Shown piece by piece: positions 1 to 6,903 of a stretch of DNA of 12,985 nt; position 1 is the first letter of the stretch; the number at the start of each line of letters is the position of its first letter. The notes under the pieces are model-generated. The model was given only the letters and a program-made list of their open reading frames with translations, was not told the origin of the DNA and did no database searches. Where the stretch lies: positions 1 to 12,985 of the forward strand of contig CAYZXL010000095.1 of assembly GCA_964482435.1 (NCBI GenBank). Direction: 5' to 3'. The translations under genes were made by a program, and so were the position numbers. Source of the stretch: CAYZXL01 sp964482435. GTDB lineage: Bacteria > Auribacterota > JABMQX01.

Positions 1-321
1 TAACCGCCAAACAACCCCTTCCAGCCCCGAAACCACTGTCTTGCGGAATCGCTGCGTCTCGGCGGGTTGCCTTGACTTTTGCGGGGGGTGTGTGAGATTG
101 TTAGTTTCCTGGTCGCTCGGGCGTGACGAAACAATGAGAAGTCCTTGAGCATTGGCTGGGCGATTTCAGGGCTCGGCTTCACGAGAGGAAGGCTGGGGTT
201 GAGCTATCATTCGCGCGCACGGCACGTGCAGTCGGTCATCAGGTAGTTGCCTCCGGGTGTTCGATTGCGGCATGTTCCTCACAGAATGGATCGGGCCCTG
301 CGCGAGAAGGAAGCCAGAGGA

Positions 322-557
322 TTTCCCGCTTGGGTGTGGCTGTATTTAAGAAGTAAAGCTCGCACAGGTAACGCCGCCGTCTCGGCGGCAGTCCCGAGGG
401 CGTCTCGCCCTCGGCATCGGGGGCAGGATGCCCCCGAGATCCCGCCATGGCGGGACAAGATGCCAGCGGTACACGCGGGTTCAGGCACCGGGCGTTGGCA
501 GCTGTGGTTCGATCGCCGGGTGCGCCCCCACTCAAATACAGCCACACCCTTTCCCGC
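322..557. mobile_element. MITE-like or REP-like element: terminal inverted repeats with flanking 8-bp direct repeat
   Basis: The arm at 332-350 (GGGTGTGGCTGTATTTAAG) is the reverse complement of 531-549 with 18 of 19 positions matching, and the outermost 16 bases match perfectly. The octamer TTTCCCGC occurs just outside each end, at 322-329 and 550-557, as a direct repeat that could be a target-site duplication (the left copy is separated from the arm by two T bases). The interior of about 180 bp has no credible gene and is filled with hairpins. This is the architecture of a non-autonomous insertion (MITE) or a large REP/BIME-type unit. No transposase is nearby, so the mobilising family is unknown. 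The arms and direct repeats are seen in the sequence; mobility is inferred. Confidence 0.5.
373..455. repeat. Run of four consecutive G+C-rich hairpins
   Basis: Four perfect dyads lie back to back. The first is 373-389 (7-bp stem, loop TCT). The second is 394-414 (9-bp stem, loop TCT). The third is 417-437 (9-bp stem, loop GGA). The fourth is 440-455, a loopless 16-bp palindrome centred on CCATGG. Spacers are only 2 to 4 bases. The first two share the arrangement CG-TCT-CG at the tip although their stems differ, as expected of units kept for their structure. They lie inside the inverted-repeat element. Possible roles are a REP-like protein-binding array, a transcription barrier or an RNA structure; none of these is shown by the sequence. 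Confidence 0.75.
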
Positions 558-652
558 CCGGGTGCCGGAGCGAAGGTCAAGCAGTCTCATTCCAGAGAGA
601 GCTCAGGTGGTTGGGCGGACTCTGGGATGCTCTGATAACGAAGGCAAGATAG

Positions 653-1429
653 ATGGAGTTGCAAACGACGGGACAATCTGAACGAGAAGTTGTCGTCGAA
701 GTTTCTGCGCTGTGCAAGTTTTTCACCGACGCGAGGCAGCAGGAGGTTCGAGCCGTGGACGGCGTCGGCCTGCAGTGCTACGAAGGGGAGATTTTCGGGA
801 TTCTCGGGCCCAATGGGGCGGGAAAGACAACACTTCTGCGAATGATAGCGACGATTCTCTCTCCGAGCAGCGGAACGGCTCGTGTCTGCGGGTACGATGT
901 GGTCAGCGAGCCCGACGAGGTCAAAAAGAGAATTGGTTTCCTTTCCGGGAGCACGCAGCTTTATTCTCGGCTGACTCCGCTTGAGACGGTGCGCTACTTC
1001 GGGAGATTGTACGGAATGGCGCGGTCCTTGATCGAGGCACGGTCGCGAGAGATTTTCGACGCCCTGGGGATGGTGTACTTCCGGGACAGGCACGTCGGGA
1101 AGCTCTCCACCGGCGAGAAGCAGAAGGTCTCGATTGCCAGGACCTTGATCCACGATCCATCAGTTCTGATTCTCGACGAGCCTACGGCGGGGCTGGACAT
1201 TGTGTCGAGCAGGGCAATCTTCGATTTCATTCGGGGCGCGCGCCAGCAGAATAAGACCATAATTCTCTCGACGCATTACATGACGGAAGCGGAGGAGATG
1301 TGCGATAGGATTGGTTTGCTGAGCGGCGGGAAGCTTGTGGCGGTGGGGCGAACTGAGGACTTAGTGGCGGCCTCCGGGGCAAGCTCTCTTGCGGACGCCT
1401 TTTTTCACTACGTAAGGACAGGGAATTGA
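653..1429 (+). CDS. ABC transporter ATP-binding protein (NatA-like exporter ATPase)
   Basis: This 258-residue cytoplasmic ATPase should hydrolyse ATP to power the membrane protein encoded directly downstream. The Walker A motif GPNGAGKT is at residues 52-59 and the Q-loop Gln is near 102. The ABC signature is LSTGEKQK at 151-158, a variant of LSGGQ close to the LSTGMKQ form typical of NatA-type ATPases. Walker B LILDEP is at 172-177, the D-loop (AGLD) follows it, and the H-loop His is 208. Length is normal for the family. The ATG start is preceded by GAAGG 8 bases upstream. The stop codon overlaps the TTG start of the permease gene in the tetranucleotide TTGA, so the two are translationally coupled. 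The transported substrate is unknown; relatives export sodium ions, drugs or peptides. Confidence 0.93.
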   Translation: MELQTTGQSEREVVVEVSALCKFFTDARQQEVRAVDGVGLQCYEGEIFGILGPNGAGKTTLLRMIATILSPSSGTARVCGYDVVSEPDEVKKRIGFLSGSTQLYSRLTPLETVRYFGRLYGMARSLIEARSREIFDALGMVYFRDRHVGKLSTGEKQKVSIARTLIHDPSVLILDEPTAGLDIVSSRAIFDFIRGARQQNKTIILSTHYMTEAEEMCDRIGLLSGGKLVAVGRTEDLVAASGASSLADAFFHYVRTGN

Positions 1430-3510
1430 GAATCCGCAACGTCAGAATCATATTTCTCAAAGAGATGCTGGAGACCATCCGGGACAAGAGGACCGTAATG
1501 GTCATGATTCTCGGGCCGGTTCTGGTTTATCCGATCCTGATTCTGGCGTTTTCGCAAATGCACACTATGCAGGAGGCTCGCCTCCAAAGGCACAAGACGA
1601 CCGTTTATTTATACGAGAAAAGGGAATGGCCCCAACTCAAGAAGGCCCTGTCGGCAGAACCGGACGTGAAGGTCGTCGAAACCGATGATCCACGCCTGAA
1701 AGACGACAAAGGCGTTTTGGTGGAGTTCGATAGCCGAACAGCAAAGGAAGGCGACGGCGACGTTCCGCGAATCGTCGTTACCTACCGGCAGACGGACGTT
1801 CATTCCGAAAGAGGTAAGGAACGGGTTGTTGCCGCTCTGGAAAAATACGCGAGAGAAGCGACAAAAACCAAGATTGACCTCAGCAAAGACGAGCGATACG
1901 TCTATCCGGTCATTCTCGAGGAGAAGAATCTCTCGACGCGGGCGGACCAAATCCAGTTTGTTCTGGCGATGAGCTTGCCGATGGTTCTGGTGCTGATGAC
2001 GGTAGCGGGGGCGATATATCCGGCGATAGACACGACGGCCGGTGAGAAGGAGCGAGGAACGATTGAGACGATTCTGGCTTCGCCCGCTCGGAGGGACGAG
2101 ATTGTTTACGGGAAGTTCCTGTCCGTATTTGTCATTTGCATGGTTACGGGGCTTTTGAATCTCGGGGCGATGAGCCTGACGTTCGTGCACGTCCTGAGGG
2201 CTTTTTCGGAGCCGGTCCTGAGCTGGACGAGCGTGATGCTGGTTTTGGTCTCGCTTGTTCCGCTGGCCGTTCTTTTTAGCGCCTTGATGATGGCGGTCTC
2301 GACATACGCCCGCACGTTTAGGGAGGCGCAGAACTACGTCACGCCGATCTATCTGCTATGTCTGTTGCCGGCGATGGTTTCGGTGCAGAGGGGCTTTGAG
2401 CTGAACGATTTTCTTTGCCTTGTTCCGGTTGTGAACATGTCCCTTTTTTTCCGAGAGGTGATGGAGGGTGTTTTTCGCTGGAGGCACATCGTTCTTGCGT
2501 TCGTCTCGACAAGCCTTTATGCGGCGGTGGCGCTGCGGGGGGCGGTAAAGCTTTTCCGGGATGAGAACGCCCTATTCTCTCTTGAGAAGCCCTTCGCCCT
2601 TTTCGTCCGGCGGAGGTTTTTGAAAGCCAAGCGGATGCCCTCGCTCGGCGAAGCGCTCTTTGCGTGCGCCATTGTGTTCGTTTTGTACAACTACGGCTCC
2701 TCGGCGCTGATGGGCTATTCTGCCGAACCGTCGTCCTTCCTTTGGGGGACGATGCTTTCCGAATGGCTTTTCATTCTGCTGCCGGTTCTTGTCTTTGCAA
2801 GGTATTTGAAGGTCAGCTTCCGGGAGACTTTCAGTCTGAGGCGCTTCCATGGGGTTCATTTGCTGGCGGCTTTTCTTCTTTTCGCGGGGAGCTTTTTTCT
2901 CGTCCTGGAGCTTATCTTCCTTCAGAGGAATTTCCTCCCCGTGTCCGAGGGATTCGTGGATAAAATGTTGAGCGGAGTGAGGAAAGGGGGCTTTCTGCCA
3001 GCTTTTCTTGCTTTAGCGGTTACTCCGGCGATTTGCGAGGAGATGATGTTTCGGGGATTCCTGCTGGCGGGGATGAACAGGCTTTCTCCTCTGGCGCGGA
3101 TTCTGGTCAATGGTATTCTTTTCAGCGTGTATCACGTTCTGTTTTTCCGGATGCTTCCGACAGCTTTTCTGGGGGTGGTAATTGCGTTCATCGTCGTGTA
3201 TTCTGGCTCGATCGTTCCCGGAATCCTGTTTCATTTTGTCAATAACTCCGTCGGCTTGCTCTTGATTCGCTACGCTTCCGAGAGCGAGTTGTTGTTCAAG
3301 CGACTGGGACTGGGCGAGGCTGCCAGACGGTGGCTGAAAGGAGAGGCACACGTCCCGTGGGCGGTGCTTGTTATCTCAGCGGTCGTTTTGGCGGCGGGCG
3401 TCGTCCTGCTCCTGGCCTTCCGGCGGAAAGAGCAAACACCCGCGGTGATTCGACCCGCTGAGACCGGCCGCGGCTCGGATACCAGCGCACAGGAGATTGA
3501 GAAAGGATGA
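1426..3510 (+). CDS. ABC-2 (NatB-like) permease fused to a CPBP intramembrane metalloprotease
   Basis: This 694-residue integral membrane protein joins two modules. Residues 1 to about 390 are an ABC-2-type permease: a cytoplasmic N-terminus, a first membrane helix near 24-43, a large extracytoplasmic loop of about 140 residues, then a helix bundle with the segment TTAGEKERGTIETILASP typical of NatB permeases. Residues from about 410 to 670 are a hydrophobic CPBP (CAAX protease/bacteriocin-processing) domain with all three motifs: EExxxR (E538, E539, R543), FxxxH (F566, H570) and HxxxN (H603, N607). These residues are the expected catalytic site of a glutamate/metal-type intramembrane protease. 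The start is TTG, chosen because AAGGA lies 7 bases upstream and the position overlaps the stop of the ATPase gene. The 3' end overlaps the M50 protease gene in ATGA. Coupling of export with cleavage of a membrane substrate is inferred. Confidence 0.9.
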   Translation: MRIRNVRIIFLKEMLETIRDKRTVMVMILGPVLVYPILILAFSQMHTMQEARLQRHKTTVYLYEKREWPQLKKALSAEPDVKVVETDDPRLKDDKGVLVEFDSRTAKEGDGDVPRIVVTYRQTDVHSERGKERVVAALEKYAREATKTKIDLSKDERYVYPVILEEKNLSTRADQIQFVLAMSLPMVLVLMTVAGAIYPAIDTTAGEKERGTIETILASPARRDEIVYGKFLSVFVICMVTGLLNLGAMSLTFVHVLRAFSEPVLSWTSVMLVLVSLVPLAVLFSALMMAVSTYARTFREAQNYVTPIYLLCLLPAMVSVQRGFELNDFLCLVPVVNMSLFFREVMEGVFRWRHIVLAFVSTSLYAAVALRGAVKLFRDENALFSLEKPFALFVRRRFLKAKRMPSLGEALFACAIVFVLYNYGSSALMGYSAEPSSFLWGTMLSEWLFILLPVLVFARYLKVSFRETFSLRRFHGVHLLAAFLLFAGSFFLVLELIFLQRNFLPVSEGFVDKMLSGVRKGGFLPAFLALAVTPAICEEMMFRGFLLAGMNRLSPLARILVNGILFSVYHVLFFRMLPTAFLGVVIAFIVVYSGSIVPGILFHFVNNSVGLLLIRYASESELLFKRLGLGEAARRWLKGEAHVPWAVLVISAVVLAAGVVLLLAFRRKEQTPAVIRPAETGRGSDTSAQEIEKG

Positions 3511-4178
3511 TTTCACACTCGGACTTGCTATTCATCGTGCTTCCGAAGACAGCCGACGAATGGATACGGATGTTTGAATTTTTCGTTGTGCTGTATTTCT
3601 CGATCTCGTTTCATGAGTGCGCACATGCGTGGGCTGCTTACCGGAACGGGGACGACACTGCTCGTCTCATGGGTCGAATGACCCTCAACCCGGTTCCCCA
3701 CATTGACATCATTGGGACGGTGATTATTCCGCTTATCGGGTATTTCTCGTCGGGGTTCGCGCTCATCGGGTGGGGGAAGCCGGTGCCGGTGAACCCGGTT
3801 CGCTTCAAGCACTATCATCGCGGGGAACTGGAGACTTCTCTCGTGGGCCCCTTCTCCAACCTCATCCTCGCTTTCGGGTCGGCTATATTCATGAGGCTAG
3901 TTTTCAGGTTTGCTCCGCGCCTGGACGCAGTCACGAACTTCCTCTGGCTTGCGGCAAACCTCAACATGGCGCTGTGCCTGTTCAACCTCATCCCGATTCA
4001 TCCTCTCGACGGCTCGCATATCTTGAGGATTTTTTTGTCGAGGCAATCGCTGGAGACGTATGACAGATTAATCACGCCGTACGGCTGGGTTATTCTTCTG
4101 GTTCTCTTAAATCTCGGCGCGCTGGGGTTCGTGTTCAAGCTCGGCGAGCGCATTCTGGTGAAGTTGGTTAGCTTTTGA
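3507..4178 (+). CDS. Site-2 protease family (M50) intramembrane zinc metalloprotease
   Basis: This 223-residue multi-pass membrane protein carries the zinc motif HECAH (HExxH) at residues 36-40. The second active-site motif is NLIPIHPLDG at 160-169, where Asp168 should be the third metal ligand. It resembles the compact YwhC-like M50 proteins without PDZ domains, which cleave within membrane helices, often for signalling or membrane-protein turnover. The ATG overlaps the permease stop as ATGA; AGGAG at 3491-3495 and AAAGG immediately before the ATG can serve in ribosome binding. It is the last gene of the three-gene operon, and the next gene downstream converges on it. Family assignment is secure. 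The substrate and any joint function with the exporter are inferred. Confidence 0.92.
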   Translation: MISHSDLLFIVLPKTADEWIRMFEFFVVLYFSISFHECAHAWAAYRNGDDTARLMGRMTLNPVPHIDIIGTVIIPLIGYFSSGFALIGWGKPVPVNPVRFKHYHRGELETSLVGPFSNLILAFGSAIFMRLVFRFAPRLDAVTNFLWLAANLNMALCLFNLIPIHPLDGSHILRIFLSRQSLETYDRLITPYGWVILLVLLNLGALGFVFKLGERILVKLVSF

Positions 4179-4264
4179 CGGGATGAGGCTGGCCTCTCCG
4201 CGCCGGGGACGTTAAATGCCGACCGGAGCCGCCGGCCCTGGTCGTGCGCAGCAGAGCGCTGCAC

Positions 4265-4277
4265 CCGCCGTCTCGGC
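4265..4277. repeat. Dispersed copy of the GCCG-TCT-CGGC hairpin
   Basis: In the 119-bp gap between the convergent M50 and barrel-protein genes, CCGCCGTCTCGGC is identical to 374-386 inside the hairpin array near the left end. It forms a short 4-bp stem with the same TCT loop (4267-4277). There is no T-run on either side, so it is not a standard intrinsic terminator, though its place between converging genes would suit transcript-end processing. Confidence 0.45.
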
Positions 4278-4297
4278 TATTAACAACCGCCTTCCTC

Positions 4298-5089
4298 TCA
4301 GAATACCCACGAAATGTTCAACCCACCGAAGAATTCGCCGTCGTTGTTGTAGGCGTCCCGCAACTCGCTGTCCAGCAGGTACGAGAATGCGATGAACGGG
4401 GTCAGCCCGAAGTTCCTGCCGAGGTTGAACGTCGTGAACAGCCTCGCCTCCAGGTCGCAGAAGGAAGTGCGGTCGAAGAGCGGCATCCGCGAGCCGAAGT
4501 AGTAGTTAGCGAAATCCTCCGAAGCGACGCCGACGGAGCACCGCAGCTTCCATTCGAGGTTGTTCTGGGGCTGGGTGTAGGTCGCGGAGGCTCGCCCATA
4601 CCACCCCTCGACTTCGTCAACGTCGTAGTAAAACTCGATGGTGGGATCGAGGAAAACCTTGAACGCTCCTCTCGCATAGATTTCCTGAGTGGATTGCCTC
4701 AATTCGTCGGGGGTGTTCGGGTACGTGTAGAACGAGTAGCCGAGCGAGAGGTTCACAGGTTTGGCCCGTAGCGTGTATTGCAGAAGGTAGTCCAGCTCAG
4801 TGAATTCTCCTTTGGCGTCAATGCCGATCTCATCTCTGTCGGTCAGGTCCATCGAACCCCAGACCGAAGCGAGGAAATTGCCGTAGGTGAGGTAGAAGTC
4901 TGGCTGGAGAGCCACGTCGTCGTTGTGAATGTACCCGCGCCAGATGTATTTGCTGGCGAAGCCGAGGTCGGCTCCTCCACCGATTTTGCCCTTGAATAAT
5001 CGTTGCTGCGAGAAAGCGTTCGTCGCCGTAAGGCACAATGCCACAGCTCCCACCACCACGAGGAAGGTCATCCGTCCTCTTTTGTTCAT
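4298..5089 (-). CDS. TorF-like outer-membrane beta-barrel protein (putative porin)
   Basis: The 263-residue product starts with a Sec signal peptide: basic MNKRGR, a hydrophobic stretch to about residue 22, and a likely cleavage near AFS-QQ. The mature protein is rich in alternating aromatic and polar residues, as in outer-membrane barrels, and it ends in Trp-Val-Phe, a usual barrel-assembly C-terminal signal. An early segment, GFASKYIWRGYIHND, resembles the start of the TorF (Gcw_chp) putative porin family. The protein is expected in the outer membrane, possibly as a diffusion channel; its solute is unknown. The ATG at 5089 has a GGGAGGG about 11 bases upstream. An internal ATG at codon 7 would remove the basic n-region, so it is less likely. 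It lies 57 bp after the alkyltransferase gene and may be co-transcribed with it. Family assignment is moderate; barrel nature is strong. Confidence 0.78.
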   Translation of the reverse strand: MNKRGRMTFLVVVGAVALCLTATNAFSQQRLFKGKIGGGADLGFASKYIWRGYIHNDDVALQPDFYLTYGNFLASVWGSMDLTDRDEIGIDAKGEFTELDYLLQYTLRAKPVNLSLGYSFYTYPNTPDELRQSTQEIYARGAFKVFLDPTIEFYYDVDEVEGWYGRASATYTQPQNNLEWKLRCSVGVASEDFANYYFGSRMPLFDRTSFCDLEARLFTTFNLGRNFGLTPFIAFSYLLDSELRDAYNNDGEFFGGLNISWVF

Positions 5090-5146
5090 AGTTGTCTTTC
5101 CCTCCCATTCTGTCTTTGGATGAAGAAATTGTCTTCTTTGAATTGG

Positions 5147-5797
5147 CTATTGATTGGCAGGCCGGCGCAGTCGGCGCCTCTTAGTATTGACTTGGCAAAG
5201 CCCTTTCTTGTTCACTCGTCCATGGTAGAACTCAATTCCCTCAAGTCTCAAGAGAGCTTTTTTCAGGGCAAGTCCCGATGAGAAGCCGCCCAGGGTTCCT
5301 CCCGAGCCGACGACGCGGTGACACGGCTGCACGATGAGAAAAGGGTTTTTGCCGCAGGCGTTTCCGACGGCGCGAGATGCCCGCGGTTTTCCAACTTTTT
5401 CAGCGAGCCAGCGATAGGAGCGGGTTTCGCCGTATGGAATTTCTCTCATTGCAGCCCAGACGGCTCTCTCGAAGGGCGTGAATTTCTCGTCGTCCAGAGC
5501 GTAACTGAAAGTCACCTTCTTTCCAGAGAAATATGTCCGGAAATCTGCCTGGAGTCTCTCCTCCAGCCGCTTGTCTCTCGTCGCCATCGGGATGGTCATA
5601 CCCTCACGTTCTCGGATTCCTTCGCCCTTGCCGACGATCCGTATGCCAGTGAGCTTTCCGTCGCGGTGGGAGACAAGAAGCTTTCCGAAATTCCCTGGTA
5701 GCTGAATCCTGAACTGGACTTCGAGGTTACCTCCTGCTTTCACGGTTTGCGGCCGTTCGCGTAATTGTTCCCGGAGGGCATTTCTCCGATAATTCAA
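5147..5797 (-). CDS. ogt: Methylated-DNA--[protein]-cysteine S-methyltransferase
   Basis: This is a cytoplasmic suicide repair protein that moves the alkyl group from O6-alkylguanine in DNA to its own cysteine. The acceptor motif PCHRVVG is present with Cys159. Upstream is PRASRAVG, containing the Arg that flips the damaged base, followed by GNACGKNP. The winged-helix DNA-binding part begins at FTPFERAVWAAMREIPYGETRSY. The N-terminal domain (NLEVQFRIQLPGNFGKLLVSHRDG..., about residues 24-90) is recognisable, so a start upstream of it is needed. The first candidate after the in-frame stop is TTG at 5797, which has no good ribosome binding site; GTG at codon 19 is an alternative. At 216 residues it is longer than usual, with a basic C-terminal tail. 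It sits 56 bp after the isomerase-like gene. The symbol denotes the Ogt/Ada-C family, not proven orthology. Confidence 0.92.
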   Translation of the reverse strand: MNYRRNALREQLRERPQTVKAGGNLEVQFRIQLPGNFGKLLVSHRDGKLTGIRIVGKGEGIREREGMTIPMATRDKRLEERLQADFRTYFSGKKVTFSYALDDEKFTPFERAVWAAMREIPYGETRSYRWLAEKVGKPRASRAVGNACGKNPFLIVQPCHRVVGSGGTLGGFSSGLALKKALLRLEGIEFYHGRVNKKGLCQVNTKRRRLRRPANQ

Positions 5798-5853
5798 ACG
5801 TTCTGGAGCGGTTCAAAGTTGAATAGAGGCGCACGCTCTGCCGCGCACTCCTG

Positions 5854-6747
5854 TCATTCGCCTGCGATAATCTTATCCATTTGCTCGCTGACGTTCCTCA
5901 GGTAGTCTCGGTCGCCGCCGCCGAGTTCTGCGGTCACGAAGCCCTTGTAGCCGACCTCCTTCAAAGCACGCCGGACTTCCGGCCAGTCAATCGTTCCCTC
6001 TCGCAATCCAACGAACTGCATTTTTCTGCTGTCGAAGCCCTTAATGTGGACCTTCGCGATTCGTGGACCAAGCGTCCGAATCCAGTCCTGCGGATAGCCG
6101 AAAAGGACAATATTCCCGACGTCGAAGTACGCCTTGAGAAATGGGCTGTTGAATTCGTCCACGTATCGCGCGAACTCAAGCGGACTGAGGAGGAATTTGT
6201 TCCAGACGTTCTCGACGGCGATGACTACTTTGAGTTTCTCCGCGAGGGGGAGCAGCTTCTGGATTTCCCTCTGGGAGCGCTCGTATGCGTCGCGGTACAT
6301 GGTCGAGGCGTCAACCACCGCAGGAACGAGCAACACGGCATCTGCACCGCAGTCCCGGGCGTTCTGAAGGGAAGCCCTCATGCAGTCAATGCCTTTCGCC
6401 ACGACATCCGGGTTAGCACTCGAGAGAGGTGAACCCCAGTGGTCGGAGTTCATGATGGAGTGGACTCGCAGTCCGGTTTTCTCGGCGGCGGAAATCATTT
6501 GTTTCAGAGTCTGCGGCTCGCGGACGGTTCCTATCTCAACTCCCTGAAACCCGACCTCGGCCGCGAGCTTAAACCTCTCCTCGATGGACAGGCTTCCCGG
6601 CAGCATTCCGAAGCCGAGCGCCTTCTTGATCTCCGGCTCGGGGGCTGTCTCTCCCTCCGTGCGTGTCGCTCTCGATGCGGCCATCGCAGCAAGGGCACCC
6701 GCAGTGCACGTCTTAACGAAACCGCGCCGCGTCATTTTCTCATCCAT
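5854..6747 (-). CDS. Tat-exported sugar phosphate isomerase/epimerase-like TIM-barrel protein
   Basis: This 297-residue protein belongs to the xylose-isomerase-like / AP-endonuclease-2-type TIM barrels, which bind a divalent metal and act on keto sugars or related polyols. Probable metal ligands occupy the usual strands: Glu179 (VIAVEN), Asp209 (AYFDVGN), His234 (KVHIKGFD) and Glu274 (FVTAELGGGD). The N-terminus carries a textbook twin-arginine signal, TRRGFVKT at residues 6-13, followed by an Ala-rich hydrophobic stretch, so the folded protein with its metal is probably exported. The ATG at 6747 has a strong AAAGGAGG 8 bases upstream. The gap before it holds a probable promoter and a stem-loop leader. 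The exact substrate cannot be predicted: this family includes epimerases, isomerases and dehydratases. The alkyltransferase gene follows at 56 bp. Confidence 0.88.
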   Translation of the reverse strand: MDEKMTRRGFVKTCTAGALAAMAASRATRTEGETAPEPEIKKALGFGMLPGSLSIEERFKLAAEVGFQGVEIGTVREPQTLKQMISAAEKTGLRVHSIMNSDHWGSPLSSANPDVVAKGIDCMRASLQNARDCGADAVLLVPAVVDASTMYRDAYERSQREIQKLLPLAEKLKVVIAVENVWNKFLLSPLEFARYVDEFNSPFLKAYFDVGNIVLFGYPQDWIRTLGPRIAKVHIKGFDSRKMQFVGLREGTIDWPEVRRALKEVGYKGFVTAELGGGDRDYLRNVSEQMDKIIAGE

Positions 6748-6755
6748 TTCCAGAG

Positions 6756-6763
6756 CCTCCTTT
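6756..6763 (-). promoter_or_regulatory. Shine-Dalgarno of the isomerase-like gene
   Basis: AAAGGAGG on the - strand lies 8 bases before the ATG at 6747. It fixes the start at the MDEK form, so the twin-arginine motif begins at residue 6. Its GGAGG could pair with CCTCC in the loop of the upstream leader hairpin. Confidence 0.75.
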
Positions 6764-6808
6764 CATTGCGCAGAACCGAGACAATTGAGACCTCGATTCT
6801 TTCACGGT

Positions 6809-6868
6809 GCCGCCAGCTTATCACGACACACGGATGGTCTCAACCTATTTGGAGGAGAAGCTGGCGGC
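6809..6868 (-). promoter_or_regulatory. Stem-loop at the predicted 5' end of the isomerase-like mRNA
   Basis: An 11-bp perfect inverted repeat, GCCGCCAGCTT at one end and AAGCTGGCGGC at the other, encloses a 38-base loop. If transcription starts about 7 bases after the predicted -10 box, the first arm falls at the very 5' end of the mRNA. On the - strand the bases right after the first arm read CTCCTCC, complementary in its core (CCTCC) to the ribosome binding site at 6756-6763. A 5' stem-loop may protect the mRNA or control translation. The repeat is seen; its function is inferred. Confidence 0.5.
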
Positions 6869-6875
6869 GTACACC

Positions 6876-6903
6876 TATATATCAGACCCGCTTGGGTCAG
6901 CAA
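6876..6903 (-). promoter_or_regulatory. Candidate sigma-70-type promoter for the isomerase-like gene
   Basis: On the - strand, TTGCTG (6903-6898) and TATATA (6881-6876) are spaced by 16 bases. The 14-base dyad GACCC-gctt-GGGTC (6885-6898) fills the spacer between the two boxes and could be an operator. The predicted start of transcription is near 6869, leaving a leader of about 120 bases. Confidence 0.45.

Larger units (their letters stand above)
1..652. other. Gene-free region upstream of the ABC operon
   Basis: I see no convincing protein-coding gene here: the open frames present lack ribosome binding sites, family motifs and sensible composition, and they overlap each other on both strands. 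Bases 1-320 show nothing I can name. Bases 322-557 hold a bounded inverted-repeat element with hairpins, listed separately. Bases 558-652 are the immediate upstream region of the ABC ATPase gene; a GAAGG at 640-644 lies 8 bases before its ATG. No convincing sigma-70 promoter was found next to that gene. Confidence 0.6.

Noticed and set aside
72..99. TTGACT with a weak downstream -10
   Set aside because: The only -10 at suitable distance (GAGATT) matches three consensus bases, and it lies more than 550 bases from the first gene.
611..639. TTGGGC-N17-GATAAC as a promoter for the ABC operon
   Set aside because: Transcription would begin about 7 bases before the ATG and so exclude the ribosome binding site at 640-644; the -35 match is also poor.
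247..681. Open frame of 144 codons upstream of the ABC ATPase
   Set aside because: It runs through the hairpin array and the inverted-repeat element, overlaps frames on the other strand, lacks a ribosome binding site and shows no family motif. High G+C alone explains its length.
4185..4196. GAGGC/GCCTC dyad as terminator after the M50 gene
   Set aside because: The loop is only two bases and no T-run follows.
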